This document shows positions 9,459 to 18,086 of a stretch of 64,000 nucleotides of DNA, piece after piece. A program made the position numbers and the translations under genes. The notes beneath the pieces were generated by a model. The model did not search any database. It had not been told where the DNA came from and saw nothing but the letters and a program-made list of their open reading frames with translations. Source of the DNA: Candidatus Saccharibacteria bacterium UBA5148 (GTDB lineage Bacteria; Patescibacteriota; Saccharimonadia; Saccharimonadales; UBA4665); contig DHXU01000003.1 in assembly GCA_002413835.1 (NCBI GenBank), forward strand, positions 910 through 64,909. Direction: 5' to 3'. The number at the start of each line of letters is the position of its first letter. Positions within the stretch are counted from its first letter, which is position 1.

Positions 9459-10529
9459 TCAGGCCTCTTGGCTGATCAGCTCATGCTCATAGGCCAACAG
9501 GTGTTCGATGAGGTCGTCGATATCGCCGGCTAAGGCGCCGGGGATATTGCTGCGGCTGTAGCTGATGCGGTGGTCGGTAATACGGTCCTGGGGGAAGTTG
9601 TAGGTCCGGATCTTCTCGCTGCGGTCGCCTGAGCCGATGAGCTTGTTGCGGGCGTCTGACTGCTGGCGCTGTTCTTCTTCGATCTTCAGAGCCAGCAGGC
9701 GGCTACGCAGGACGCCCATGGCCTTGGCCTTGTTCTTAATCTGGGATTTCTCATCCTGGTTGGATACGACCATGCCGGAGGGCAGGTGGGTGATGCGGAC
9801 GGCGCTGTCTGTCGTATTGACCGACTGGCCGCCGTGTCCGCCGGAGCGGTAAACATCGATGCGCAGGTCGTTCGGACTAATCTCGACGTCAGCTTCCTCG
9901 GCTTCCGGGAGGACAGCAACGGTGACGGTACTGGTATGGATACGGCCCTGGCTTTCGGTTGTCGGTACGCGCTGGACGCGGTGCACACCAGCTTCGAACT
10001 TCAACTGTCGGTAGGCATCGACACCCCGGACGGCAAAGGTTATCTCCTTGTAGCCGCCGACTTCGTTAGGGCTCTCACTGATAACTTCCATCTTGAATCC
10101 ATGGACTTCTGCCCACCTTACATACATCCGGTACAGTTCGCCGGCGAACAGGCTGGACTCGTCGCCGCCGGCCGCACCGCGGATTTCGATGATGACATCG
10201 CGCTCGTCGTTGGGATCTTTGGTCGTCAGGGCATCGGACAAGGCGCCCTCATTGGTGGTAATCTTATCTGTTAGCTCGGCAATTTCGGCGTCAGCCATCT
10301 CTCGTATGTCAGGGTCGCCGGACTCATATAATTCTTTGGCCTGCGTCAGCTGACCCTGCAGATCTGTTTTCGTGTCGAACAGCGCCACGATGCGCTCTGC
10401 CTCGGCCCGGCGCTTGGCGAGCTTCGGGTAATTCTTATCGCTATATATATCCGGGTCCTGGAGCTTTTGTTCAAGCTCGGCAAGTTCGTCGCGGTATTTT
10501 TGTTCTTTCTGTTCGTTGGCTATTTCCAT
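9459..10529 (-). CDS. prfA: Peptide chain release factor 1
   Basis: RF1, 356 residues, which terminates at UAA/UAG. The codon-recognition tripeptide is PTT (in RVPTTESQ), matching the RF1 consensus PxT rather than the RF2 SPF. The catalytic GGQ lies in [16 protein letters not shown]. The N-terminal coiled coil and the C-terminal HRISYSR block are present. First gene of a three-gene unit with the P-loop NTPase and prmC. TACACT ends 7 bases before the ATG. Confidence 0.97.
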   Translation of the reverse strand: MEIANEQKEQKYRDELAELEQKLQDPDIYSDKNYPKLAKRRAEAERIVALFDTKTDLQGQLTQAKELYESGDPDIREMADAEIAELTDKITTNEGALSDALTTKDPNDERDVIIEIRGAAGGDESSLFAGELYRMYVRWAEVHGFKMEVISESPNEVGGYKEITFAVRGVDAYRQLKFEAGVHRVQRVPTTESQGRIHTSTVTVAVLPEAEEADVEISPNDLRIDVYRSGGHGGQSVNTTDSAVRITHLPSGMVVSNQDEKSQIKNKAKAMGVLRSRLLALKIEEEQRQQSDARNKLIGSGDRSEKIRTYNFPQDRITDHRISYSRSNIPGALAGDIDDLIEHLLAYEHELISQEA

Positions 10530-10536
10530 AGGTATA

Positions 10537-10542
10537 AGTGTA
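10537..10542 (-). promoter_or_regulatory. -10-like element of prfA (leaderless layout)
   Basis: TACACT on the minus strand ending 7 bases before the prfA ATG; a second, closer TATACC abuts the start. No Shine-Dalgarno sequence is visible between them. Confidence 0.4.
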
Positions 10543-10589
10543 ATGGTTTTAGAGCTCAGTTTATAGAGCTGGACTGATATTCGGGGTGG

Positions 10590-10961
10590 CTAAACAGATT
10601 TCGGCGGTTGTTTATTCAGGCGCTGGGCCATGCCAATCAGGGCGGTCTGCAGATCATTGACCTCGGCCAGCAGGTCATCGACAGGCACTGCCGGGTAGGC
10701 CTGACTGATGATGATGAGCAGTGTTTCAGCTTCGGCGGCCGATTGTCGGCCTCTGAGGCAGGCGCTGCGGAAGCCGTCACGGCCAGTGAGGCTGCCGCTG
10801 GCCAGGACTGTCGGCAGTGCGACGGCGGCTTGTTGCAGGCTGTTGCTTACACCGAGACGCTCGGTTGCCGGCAGCTGGGCTGTTAATTGGTAAATTTCGC
10901 TAGCGAAACGCATGGAACGCTGCCAGATGGGCATATCTTTGAAAGACGGCATAGAACTCAT
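10590..10961 (-). CDS. Four-helix-bundle protein (S23/avd-like)
   Basis: 123 residues of the family known as S23 ribosomal-protein-like or bAvd-like four-helix bundle. The signature parts are WQRSMRFASEIYQLT at the start, LGVSNSLQQAAVALPTVLA in the middle and an AEAETLLIII helix. Some homologues sit in rRNA intervening sequences or in diversity-generating retroelements, but no reverse transcriptase or template repeat is visible here. Function unknown. TATAGT ends 6 bases before the ATG. Confidence 0.82.
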   Translation of the reverse strand: MSSMPSFKDMPIWQRSMRFASEIYQLTAQLPATERLGVSNSLQQAAVALPTVLASGSLTGRDGFRSACLRGRQSAAEAETLLIIISQAYPAVPVDDLLAEVNDLQTALIGMAQRLNKQPPKSV

Positions 10962-10967
10962 GTCTTC

Positions 10968-10973
10968 ACTATA
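10968..10973 (-). promoter_or_regulatory. -10 element of the four-helix-bundle gene (leaderless layout)
   Basis: TATAGT on the minus strand, 6 bases before the ATG at 10961, with no room for a ribosome binding site downstream of a normal start site. Confidence 0.5.
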
Positions 10974-11061
10974 CCTTATAGTAGTTATTACTAAAATTGC
11001 TCACGCTTTGATGCGTACCGCCGCTGATGCTCGCAGGTATGCCAGGTGAATCATGGACAAT

Positions 11062-11096
11062 AAAAACGCCCGCTGTGACGATGCGTCAGCGGGCGT
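11062..11096 (-). terminator. Rho-independent terminator of rpmE
   Basis: Perfect 10-bp stem (ACGCCCGCTG at 11066-11075 with CAGCGGGCGT at 11087-11096), an 11-base loop and, read on the minus strand, a run of T after the stem. It lies 31 bases past the rpmE stop. Confidence 0.85.
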
Positions 11097-11126
11097 GTAG
11101 GGCCAGTGCAATATTTCTGGGCAATA

Positions 11127-11495
11127 TTATTGGGCGGCTGGTGAAGGCGAATCAATCTTGGTCTGAACCTGATCGGCAGCTTTGGCAGCTTTATCTGCGG
11201 CCCGCTTGACGAGCTTCTGAGCAGCAGCGGCGCGCTTTTCTTTGTTGGCTTCGCCGGCAGCAGCGCGGGCTTTGAACTTATCGACGCGGCCTTCGATGTC
11301 GACGATGCGCTCTTCGCCAGTAAAGTAGGGATGCGACGTCCGTGAAATATGTACTTTCACGAGCGGATAATCTACGCCGTCGACGGTAACTTTGTCGTCA
11401 GCCTGGACTGTTGAGCGGGTGATGAATTGGTCGCCGTTGTTGAGGTCCTGAAAAACCACTGGGCGGTAGCTGGTTGGGTGTAAATCTTTTTTCAT
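11127..11495 (-). CDS. rpmE: Ribosomal protein bL31 with a basic Ala/Lys-rich C-terminal extension
   Basis: 122 residues from the ATG at 11495, where the family start MKKDLHP lies; the upstream ATG at 11516 would add seven atypical residues. The core (residues 1-75) has HPTSYRPVVF and SRTSHPYFTGEE and lacks the zinc cysteines of C+ bL31 proteins. After RVDKF the last 50 residues are almost only Ala, Lys, Glu and Arg (AAAQKLVKRAADKAAKAAD), a predicted basic helix absent from standard bL31. Followed by a strong terminator. Confidence 0.93.
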   Translation of the reverse strand: MKKDLHPTSYRPVVFQDLNNGDQFITRSTVQADDKVTVDGVDYPLVKVHISRTSHPYFTGEERIVDIEGRVDKFKARAAAGEANKEKRAAAAQKLVKRAADKAAKAADQVQTKIDSPSPAAQ

Positions 11496-11540
11496 AATCT
11501 CGAACAATAGTATCACATCTGTCGCGGCACAGTCAACCGG

Positions 11541-13208
11541 TCAATGCCGATCGTCAGATTTGTCAGTCCGGGCTTGTTCCTGGCGTTTGCGGGCTTCTTC
11601 CTGCATGCTGCGCAGGACCATAGTCTTTAGCGATTCGCCCATATGCTCAGGTATTTCCTGGGGTGCTTCATCCTTGGACTTGAACAATTTATTATGTTTG
11701 TGTTCTTCAATATCGTTGTTATCGGCTCCGGTTTCGATAGCAAGCTCCGCATCAGATACAGTGGCTACAACCGGCTCACCGGCTGGAGATGGCGGCAGCG
11801 GTACAGGTAGTGGTGGCGTGTTTAGGGGAATTGCCGCATCAGATGGCACCAGAGTCTCAGGCACAGCTGATCCCTCGCCGCTGGCTGGCGGTATGTATTC
11901 TGGCGGTATAGCCGGTGGTAGGTCGTTATAGTCTTCGATATATTCCTGGGGTGCAGCTGCGGAGCGGCGCCGGATAATGATGATTGCAACTACCAGCAGT
12001 GCCAGTCCGAGACCTGTCAGTATCCAGAAGAGTGGAGACCGGCCGCCGGCGGCTGTCTTGGATTCGTCGACAGAGGTAAGTTTGTCTACATTCACGAAGT
12101 AATTGACGTTTGCTTCTTCGGTTTTGACGGCGTCGTCACTGCTGACTCCGCTGGCATCAGCCGAAATAGCCTGGGTGTAGCGCTCACTCTTGTACTGGTA
12201 ATCGACCTTATAATCACCACTTGGAACAGCGGCGAATCGCAACAAACCATCTTTGTCACTAGTACTCTTTTGCTTCAGACTGCTGATTTGCCCTGGTATA
12301 TCTTTGATGCCTTTCGACTTGTTATCGACGAAATGGAGGACGACCGCGAAGCCCTTTGTGGTAAACGAAGCTGTTGGTGAGGTTATGGAGGTACCGCCAT
12401 TATCGCTACGGACTATCTGGTATGAGTAGGTAGTAGACGGTTGGAGGCCGGTCAGATTGACGACCGTATCACCACCGTTTGTCGCCTGATCATCTGATTG
12501 CGCATCGAGTATGATCGGGCTGATACCGTATTTGATGTGTAACCCGGCGGCGTTGCCGGCCGGGACTGTCAGCCGGGCTGCAAGCGACCCGGCTACTACG
12601 GTTGCGTCGGCATTGCCTGAAATGCCCGGTACTGCCACAGGAGCGGGGGCAGGTGATGGAGTTGGTGTAGGCCGGGGACTAGGAGTCGGCTTTGGCGTCG
12701 GAGTCGGCGGCGGTGTTGGCGGAGGTGGCGGTGGCGGAGGAGGAGGTGGAGGGGTAATGCACCAGCTGGAACTACTATATGAATATGTCGAACCGCTCCA
12801 GACCATGCTACCTGTCAGTTTGGTACAGCCGCTGCTTGAGATGGTAACGGTGACCGGGCCAGCGTAGTACTGGTACGACCCGGAATCACTATTGGTAGTA
12901 CCGGCCGCGTTCGTCAGAGCGACTTTTGTCGTCGTCGATACGCCCTGCGCAGAACCGGTATGGTTTAGTACTGCACAGTATTTAGCAGGCGCTGAATTGT
13001 TTTTGTAGAGGATGATCGTTCCAGGCCCGGCTGCGCCTGCGGAATTACGGATGACAGCTGACGTGACGGTGGTATATCCGGAGCATGAGCCGGTGAGCGC
13101 CGAACTAGTGCCGATCCGCTGGACGCCGATCGAGGCAAATAATGCCAGCACGGCCAGACCGAAACCGACCTGGTACCATTTAAATCTGTGTTGTTTCTGG
13201 TTACTCAT
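11541..13208 (-). CDS. Proline-rich surface protein with N- and C-terminal membrane segments
   Basis: 555 residues, no named family. Visible layout: signal-anchor-like helix at 13-30; a Ser/Thr/Cys-containing extracellular domain to about 150; a stretch of 12 prolines and a PTP/PSP-rich stalk to about 195; an FN3-like domain (about 195-285); a carboxypeptidase-regulatory-like repeat (about 290-345, KGIKDIPGQI and DGLLRF); a second membrane helix near 392-413 followed by IRRRS; and a long Pro/Glu-rich cytoplasmic tail. The stalk plus outer domains suggest an envelope-spanning adhesin or sensor. Function unknown. Confidence 0.75.
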   Translation of the reverse strand: MSNQKQHRFKWYQVGFGLAVLALFASIGVQRIGTSSALTGSCSGYTTVTSAVIRNSAGAAGPGTIILYKNNSAPAKYCAVLNHTGSAQGVSTTTKVALTNAAGTTNSDSGSYQYYAGPVTVTISSSGCTKLTGSMVWSGSTYSYSSSSWCITPPPPPPPPPPPPTPPPTPTPKPTPSPRPTPTPSPAPAPVAVPGISGNADATVVAGSLAARLTVPAGNAAGLHIKYGISPIILDAQSDDQATNGGDTVVNLTGLQPSTTYSYQIVRSDNGGTSITSPTASFTTKGFAVVLHFVDNKSKGIKDIPGQISSLKQKSTSDKDGLLRFAAVPSGDYKVDYQYKSERYTQAISADASGVSSDDAVKTEEANVNYFVNVDKLTSVDESKTAAGGRSPLFWILTGLGLALLVVAIIIIRRRSAAAPQEYIEDYNDLPPAIPPEYIPPASGEGSAVPETLVPSDAAIPLNTPPLPVPLPPSPAGEPVVATVSDAELAIETGADNNDIEEHKHNKLFKSKDEAPQEIPEHMGESLKTMVLRSMQEEARKRQEQARTDKSDDRH

Positions 13209-13350
13209 CTCGCGTGCTGTACGGCATTACTGCTAATGGCCATCCTACATATAATATTGTTATGTTTAACTAAATACTAGTATACCCGAGCCGGCCTGCA
13301 AAAAGAATGTTCAGTCCGATTCCACTCGGCCTCTGCCACAACGGTTATGC

Positions 13351-13380
13351 TATAGTGAATGGTACTAGTAGTGGAGGAAG
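13351..13380 (+). promoter_or_regulatory. Promoter -10 and strong ribosome binding site for the tail-fibre-like gene
   Basis: TATAGT at 13351-13356 is preceded by TGC (extended -10). The implied leader is only about 24 bases and carries GGAGGAAG at 13373-13380, close to an ideal Shine-Dalgarno sequence and stronger than those of most neighbours. Confidence 0.55.
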
Positions 13381-13386
13381 AAAGAT

Positions 13387-14253
13387 ATGTCCCGTTTACC
13401 TATCCCTGGCAGTGATGATGGTGGCTGGGGTAGCATCTTAAATGATTTTCTTATGCAAGCCCACACATCGGCAGGGGCAGTCAAAATTGATGCCGTTACA
13501 ACAGGTGCGATTCAGAACAGCGCGGTGACTGCCGCGAAACTCTCGGCCAGCGGTGGTTCTGGTGGACAGGCATTGGTGTTTGATTCAGCTGCGAGCGGTG
13601 GACTATCCTGGCAAACGGTATCCGGCGGTGGTAGCGTGACTGATGCATCGACCAGCACCAAGGGAATTGTGAAGCTCGCCGGTGATCTTGGCGGTACGGC
13701 TGATCTGCCGACTGTACCGGGACTTGCTGGCAAAGCGGCGCTCTCCCACACACACGCCATCGCCGATGTCACTGGCCTGCAGACTGCTCTGGACGCCAAG
13801 GCAACTGATACGGCTGTCATTCATACTACTGGTACCGAAACCATCGCCGGAGCCAAAACCTTCTCATCGACAATTGTCGGCTCAGTCAATGGTAACGCCG
13901 GTACTGCCTCGGCACTACAGACAGGACGCACCATCAATGGCGTGTCGTTCGATGGTACTGCCAATATTACGGTTGCTGATGCTACCAAGGAACCGACGGT
14001 CACAGCAGGGAACACCGGTCAGTATTACAGAGGTGATAAATCCTGGCAGACGCTCGATAAAACCGCTGTCGGCCTGGCGAACGTCGACAATACGACTGAC
14101 CTGAATAAACCAGTCAGCACCGCCACCCAGACAGCGCTCAATCTCAAGGCGGACGCCAGTTCGGTCGGCAACAAAATCATGGTTTATAACGCCTACTCCG
14201 ATGCGCCAGCGCTGGCTGCCAATACCGTTGTAGTGTCCATCACGGGGTCATAA
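13387..14253 (+). CDS. Phage tail-fibre-like repeat protein
   Basis: 288 residues without signal peptide or membrane helix. The body is built from motifs characteristic of phage tail and neck fibres: HTHAIADVTGLQTALDAKA, GNAGTASALQTGRTINGV, SFDGTANITV, GQYYRGDKSWQTL and VGLANVDNTTDLNKPVS. The N-terminus (SRLPIPGSDDGGWGSILNDF) looks like a separate attachment module. It is followed after 3 bases by a protein ending in a glycerophosphodiesterase domain, so the pair is probably one unit. No capsid, sheath, portal or terminase gene is nearby, so this is not an intact prophage; it could be a domesticated fibre used for attachment. Confidence 0.75.
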   Translation: MSRLPIPGSDDGGWGSILNDFLMQAHTSAGAVKIDAVTTGAIQNSAVTAAKLSASGGSGGQALVFDSAASGGLSWQTVSGGGSVTDASTSTKGIVKLAGDLGGTADLPTVPGLAGKAALSHTHAIADVTGLQTALDAKATDTAVIHTTGTETIAGAKTFSSTIVGSVNGNAGTASALQTGRTINGVSFDGTANITVADATKEPTVTAGNTGQYYRGDKSWQTLDKTAVGLANVDNTTDLNKPVSTATQTALNLKADASSVGNKIMVYNAYSDAPALAANTVVVSITGS

Positions 14254-14256
14254 GAA

Positions 14257-16518
14257 GTGGCAATTGCTTTTAGTGCCCAAAGCACCGCCACCACCACAAA
14301 CACCGCTTCGCTGGTTGTGAACGTGCCAACCGGCGTCCAATCCGGCGATTATATGATCGCCTTTCTCCACCAGCAGCTCGGAGACTCGACCGATATCAGC
14401 AGTAGTGGTTGGACCAGAATTGGACCGCCTTTCGTGGCAAACGATTCACCGACCCGTATTACCGGCTTTTTTGCGAAATTTGCGACATCTTCCGAGCCCT
14501 CGACATATACCTTTAATGTCGTGAGCTCGACCGGGCGTTCCATGGGCTTCATGGCCGCCTATAGTGGCGTTGATACGACTACGCCGGTGGCTTATTCCAC
14601 AGGCTGGACAGTCGGGTCTACCGCCTCACTCAGCGTTGCCGCCCAATCGGCAACCTCGAATTTATTTACACTAGAGCTATGGGCGGCAAACTTCGCATCC
14701 CCGAATTCCTACGCGCTGGCTAGTTATGACGGCGGCTTAACCTTTCTCGGTGACGCCTATAACCCGGCCGGCACAGAGAACACGGGCGTTTCCCGCTCTG
14801 CCCTACGGGTGTGGGCCGGTACTGCCCTAAGTAGTGGCGTACCAACGCACAGTATTGCTACAACTGGTACTCCGCAACAGACCTGTTCGGGCATGGTGTG
14901 TCTCACAGCCGCTACCACTGGGGGCGGAGGTGCCACGACCACCCCAGTCATCAGCGGACACACCACGGCAACCGTCAGTGGATCATCGAGTACTTTTACG
15001 ATGGATCCCTCTGTTAATCACATTGGTGCGGCCGTTGCTGTCGGTGACTGGATAATTGCCATTGCCACCTCAGCGACCGGGTCATCGGCCACCCGCCAGC
15101 CGACACCTCCCGCTGGCTGGACCAGCATCGTCGCCTTCGGCACGGTGGGCACGGGCACCACTACATTTGGCGTCTGGGCCCACCAGCGCGCCGTAAGTGA
15201 AACGACTTACACCTGGACCCAGACAACGACCGAGGGCAATGGTACTTACACGCGCCAGATTTTTGTCAGTAGCGCCGCCGATATCGCCAACTGGATAATC
15301 GGCACGTTCCAAAACCGGGAAACCTCTGTCACTACAGTCACCAACATTGCTCCATCTGTTACATCAGTGACCGCCCACACCCTGGGTCTGTTAATTTCCG
15401 CCGAGCGCACGCTGGCCGCCGAATCTGACGCTCAGGTGACCTGCGACAACTTCACCAAAAGTTGGTTCGAAAACGCCGTCGACCAATCACTGTTCGTCGC
15501 CACCAAGGATATGGTATCGGCCGGGGCTACCGGTTCTGTGACGGTCACGTATCCGAATGCGCATTCCAAAAATGGTGAAGCCGGCATTCTGGCCATCCCC
15601 GGCACCGCAGTCACCACGAGCGGCCTGGCCATCAAAGTCAGCAACGGCACTTCATTGGTTGATGCCACGTTCAAGCTGTCCGATGGCTCAGGAGGGCTGG
15701 TTACGCCCGGTGGCTATAAGGTGGTCAAGCCCGGCTACGCCACCGTCACCCAGATGTTGGCTCAAAGTCTGTTTTACTGCGCCCACCGCGGTGGTTCAGT
15801 CGATTTCCCTGAGATGAGTTTGTTTGCTTACGGCCAATCAGCATTATGGGGCTATCCAGCGCTGGAAATCTCGCTGGCCCGAACATCTGATGGTGTCTGG
15901 TTCGGCTTGCATGATGCCTCGCTCGACCGGACATCTCTCGGTACCGGTGGCGGCTCCGGCACGACACTGGTTGCTTCCTCGATGACCTGGTCTCAGGTGC
16001 AGGCCTATTCGATTCTTGGTTCGACGGCTACTAATAACACAACGCAGCCTGACCGGCCATATATGCGCTGGGAAGAGCTGATGGCCATGTATTACAACAG
16101 TCATGTGCTCTTCGTTGATCCGAAGGCGGCCATCGCCTATACCAGCGAACTGCTGAATATGATGGACGCATTTCCGAGCTCAACCACGAAATTCGTCGCT
16201 AAGTACTACGGTGTAGCTGGTAATACTGCTAACACCACTGGTTGGGCCCACGATGCCTCGGCCCGCGGGTACAAGACCTGGGGCTATTTCTACCAGGCAG
16301 ATGCCGCCAATTTTGCGACGTACCAAGGCCGGTGGGATATACTCGGCATGGATTACAATGCCGACCAGACAAGTTGGGATTCGATTATGTCATACGGCAA
16401 ACCAGTCATGGGACACATCTGTCCGAATCTGACCGCTGCCAACACGGCGATTACCAAGGGTGCGACCGGTCTGATGGTATCGGGCGTCAAGTCAGTGCTG
16501 CCACCGGCAATCAGTTAA
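14257..16518 (+). CDS. Beta-sandwich repeats plus glycerophosphodiester phosphodiesterase domain
   Basis: 753 residues starting at GTG, 3 bases after the preceding stop. Two related beta-rich modules (about 1-215 and 235-455) each carry a GDW/GDYMIA...GWT pattern; a short linker domain follows (about 455-495). Residues about 505-753 form a GDPD domain: CAHRGGSVDFPEMS, LEISLARTSDGVWFGLHD and LDRTSLGTG match the HRG, ExD, HD and RT motifs, but the second metal ligand of ExD reads Ser. GDPD enzymes cut glycerophosphodiesters; some phage tail proteins use the fold on teichoic acids. No signal peptide seen. Activity and target are inferred. Confidence 0.8.
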   Translation: MAIAFSAQSTATTTNTASLVVNVPTGVQSGDYMIAFLHQQLGDSTDISSSGWTRIGPPFVANDSPTRITGFFAKFATSSEPSTYTFNVVSSTGRSMGFMAAYSGVDTTTPVAYSTGWTVGSTASLSVAAQSATSNLFTLELWAANFASPNSYALASYDGGLTFLGDAYNPAGTENTGVSRSALRVWAGTALSSGVPTHSIATTGTPQQTCSGMVCLTAATTGGGGATTTPVISGHTTATVSGSSSTFTMDPSVNHIGAAVAVGDWIIAIATSATGSSATRQPTPPAGWTSIVAFGTVGTGTTTFGVWAHQRAVSETTYTWTQTTTEGNGTYTRQIFVSSAADIANWIIGTFQNRETSVTTVTNIAPSVTSVTAHTLGLLISAERTLAAESDAQVTCDNFTKSWFENAVDQSLFVATKDMVSAGATGSVTVTYPNAHSKNGEAGILAIPGTAVTTSGLAIKVSNGTSLVDATFKLSDGSGGLVTPGGYKVVKPGYATVTQMLAQSLFYCAHRGGSVDFPEMSLFAYGQSALWGYPALEISLARTSDGVWFGLHDASLDRTSLGTGGGSGTTLVASSMTWSQVQAYSILGSTATNNTTQPDRPYMRWEELMAMYYNSHVLFVDPKAAIAYTSELLNMMDAFPSSTTKFVAKYYGVAGNTANTTGWAHDASARGYKTWGYFYQADAANFATYQGRWDILGMDYNADQTSWDSIMSYGKPVMGHICPNLTAANTAITKGATGLMVSGVKSVLPPAIS

Positions 16519-16595
16519 ATACGTTTACCAGGCATGTATTCAGAAATGAAGACATAACCACTTTTCTTTGTAAAATGAGGTGCTACTATAGTTTA

Positions 16596-17186
16596 ATGCC
16601 ACACATTACATCCCCTGAACAGCCAGCTACACAGCAAAATCTCGAGGTCGTTTTTGACGAAACATCGGCGCTAGTTGGACATGAATCAGATCATGCCGTC
16701 AAACGCTATGCAGATGTCTACGGCTCAGGTCCGGATATGGTAGACTGGGAACATGCCGTCGAAGGTTATTCGTTCACTGCGCCGCATGGTCTGATTGCGG
16801 ATGCCGCCCCCGATGCCGTCTACTTTTTAGACATAGGTGGTCCGGTAGTGATTAGCGTCGTCGGTGCATATGGTATACCGTTACAGGGGCGGACGATCCA
16901 GGTGCCATCATATTGTCAATACGACTATCCCGGCAGAGCTGGCTCAGATTTTGCGAAGCACATTATTACGATTGTTGAGAAAGGCGATAAGCTCGAAGCC
17001 AGCCATGCCAAACTGCTGCCTGATATTTCCGGTGAAAATGGCACGGCAACGGTCAAGGACACTGTCAAAGAAATAGACCATGCACACAAAACTGGTGCAG
17101 ATATTCTCACGGAGCGTGAATGTGACGCGCTTGCTATTCTCGTCGAAGCCCTCGGCCGGACTGGTATTAACAACATCCCCAGCTAA
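16596..17186 (+). CDS. Hypothetical protein, 196 aa
   Basis: Not recognised. Start chosen at 16596, after a TACTATAGT block; an in-frame ATG at 16575 and a much longer frame from 16242 overlapping the GDPD gene are less likely. The protein is soluble, acidic, with VYGSGPDMVDWEHAVEGYSF in the middle and a C-terminal helical part. It lies between the GDPD gene and rpsB on the same strand. No signal peptide or membrane segment. Codon use is like that of the neighbours. Confidence 0.6.
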   Translation: MPHITSPEQPATQQNLEVVFDETSALVGHESDHAVKRYADVYGSGPDMVDWEHAVEGYSFTAPHGLIADAAPDAVYFLDIGGPVVISVVGAYGIPLQGRTIQVPSYCQYDYPGRAGSDFAKHIITIVEKGDKLEASHAKLLPDISGENGTATVKDTVKEIDHAHKTGADILTERECDALAILVEALGRTGINNIPS

Positions 17187-17211
17187 GTCTAGACAATACG
17201 ACTGCCATCTG

Positions 17212-17317
17212 TTACTATTGCCCGGTAAACATTAAGCAGTGCGGGAATATATCCTCCTGTGTGGCACCTTGAGCGGACCACCCGGGCACCCGTTACGAAG
17301 AGAAAGGAACAAACCTC
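17212..17317 (+). other. rpsB leader region, possibly regulatory
   Basis: About 100 untranslated bases lie between a plausible -10 (TACTAT, 17212) and the rpsB ATG. They contain GC-rich self-complementary segments (GTGGCACC near 17261 and CCCGGG near 17281) and the ribosome binding site AAAGGAAC. Leaders of rpsB are known to be bound by S2 in other bacteria; whether this one matches that motif cannot be decided by eye. Confidence 0.35.
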
Positions 17318-18064
17318 ATGGCTACAGATGTAGACATCAAGAAGTTATTGGAAGCTGGCGCACACTTTGGTCACCAGACCAGCCGTTGGCACCCTAAGAT
17401 GGCCGAGTACATCCACAGCAAGCGTGGCACTATCCATATTATCGATCTCGCCAAGACTGTGACATGTTTGGAGACGGCGCTCGACCTTATTAACCGCCTG
17501 ACATCAGAAGGCAAAGAGGTCCTGCTGGTCAGCACCAAGCGCCAGAGCAAGGATATCGTTCTCAAACTAGCTGAAGACACCAAGCAACCTTTCGTCGTTA
17601 ACCGCTGGCTCGGCGGCATGCTGACCAACTGGCCGACCATCAGTACCCAGATCAAGCGCCTCAAAGACCTTGAAGCCAAGATGGAATCCGGCGAGCTGCA
17701 GAACAAGTACAGCAAGCTCGAAGTCCAACGCTTTCAGGAAGAGATTGACGACAAGAACTTCATCTACGGCGGCATCAAGAACATGCCAGCTAAGCCCGGT
17801 GCAGTTTTTGTGTTCGACATGGTCCAGGAAGTCAATGCTGTCCGTGAAGCCCGCAAACTTGGCGTGCCTATCATCGGTCTCTGCGACACCAACTCCGACC
17901 CATCGAAGGCTGATTTCCCGATCCCAATCAACGACGATGCTATCAAGACTATCGACCTCGTCTGCGACTACGTCCGCAGTGCAATCGAAGCCGGGCAGGC
18001 GAAGCGTGAGAAATCTACGCCAGCTCCTGACAAAGATGAAAAACCAGTCGTACTCGGCGCTTAA
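17318..18064 (+). CDS. rpsB: Ribosomal protein uS2
   Basis: 248 residues, normal for S2, a late-binding small-subunit protein. Diagnostic segments are LLEAGAHFGHQTSRWHPKM, IHIIDLAKT, FVVNRWLGGMLTNW and GLCDTNSDPSKADFPIPIND. The C-terminal tail is short and charged. It opens the rpsB - small ORF - tsf - frr cluster, the usual order apart from the inserted ORF and the absence of pyrH. Confidence 0.97.
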   Translation: MATDVDIKKLLEAGAHFGHQTSRWHPKMAEYIHSKRGTIHIIDLAKTVTCLETALDLINRLTSEGKEVLLVSTKRQSKDIVLKLAEDTKQPFVVNRWLGGMLTNWPTISTQIKRLKDLEAKMESGELQNKYSKLEVQRFQEEIDDKNFIYGGIKNMPAKPGAVFVFDMVQEVNAVREARKLGVPIIGLCDTNSDPSKADFPIPINDDAIKTIDLVCDYVRSAIEAGQAKREKSTPAPDKDEKPVVLGA

Positions 18065-18086
18065 ACGGAAACAAGGTAGTATACAT

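Noticed and set aside
10590..10961. Diversity-generating retroelement suggested by the avd-like protein
   Set aside because: No reverse transcriptase, template repeat or variable repeat is nearby; the four-helix family is also common on its own.
12511..12867. Plus-strand ORF with a long glycine run
   Set aside because: It is the antisense image of the proline-rich stalk of the surface protein.
13387..16518. Integrated prophage
   Set aside because: Only fibre-like and GDPD proteins are present; terminase, portal, capsid, integrase and attachment sites are absent.
16242..16595. Long upstream extension of the 196-aa gene
   Set aside because: It overlaps the GDPD gene over more than 270 bases in another frame; the internal ATG at 16596 is preferred.
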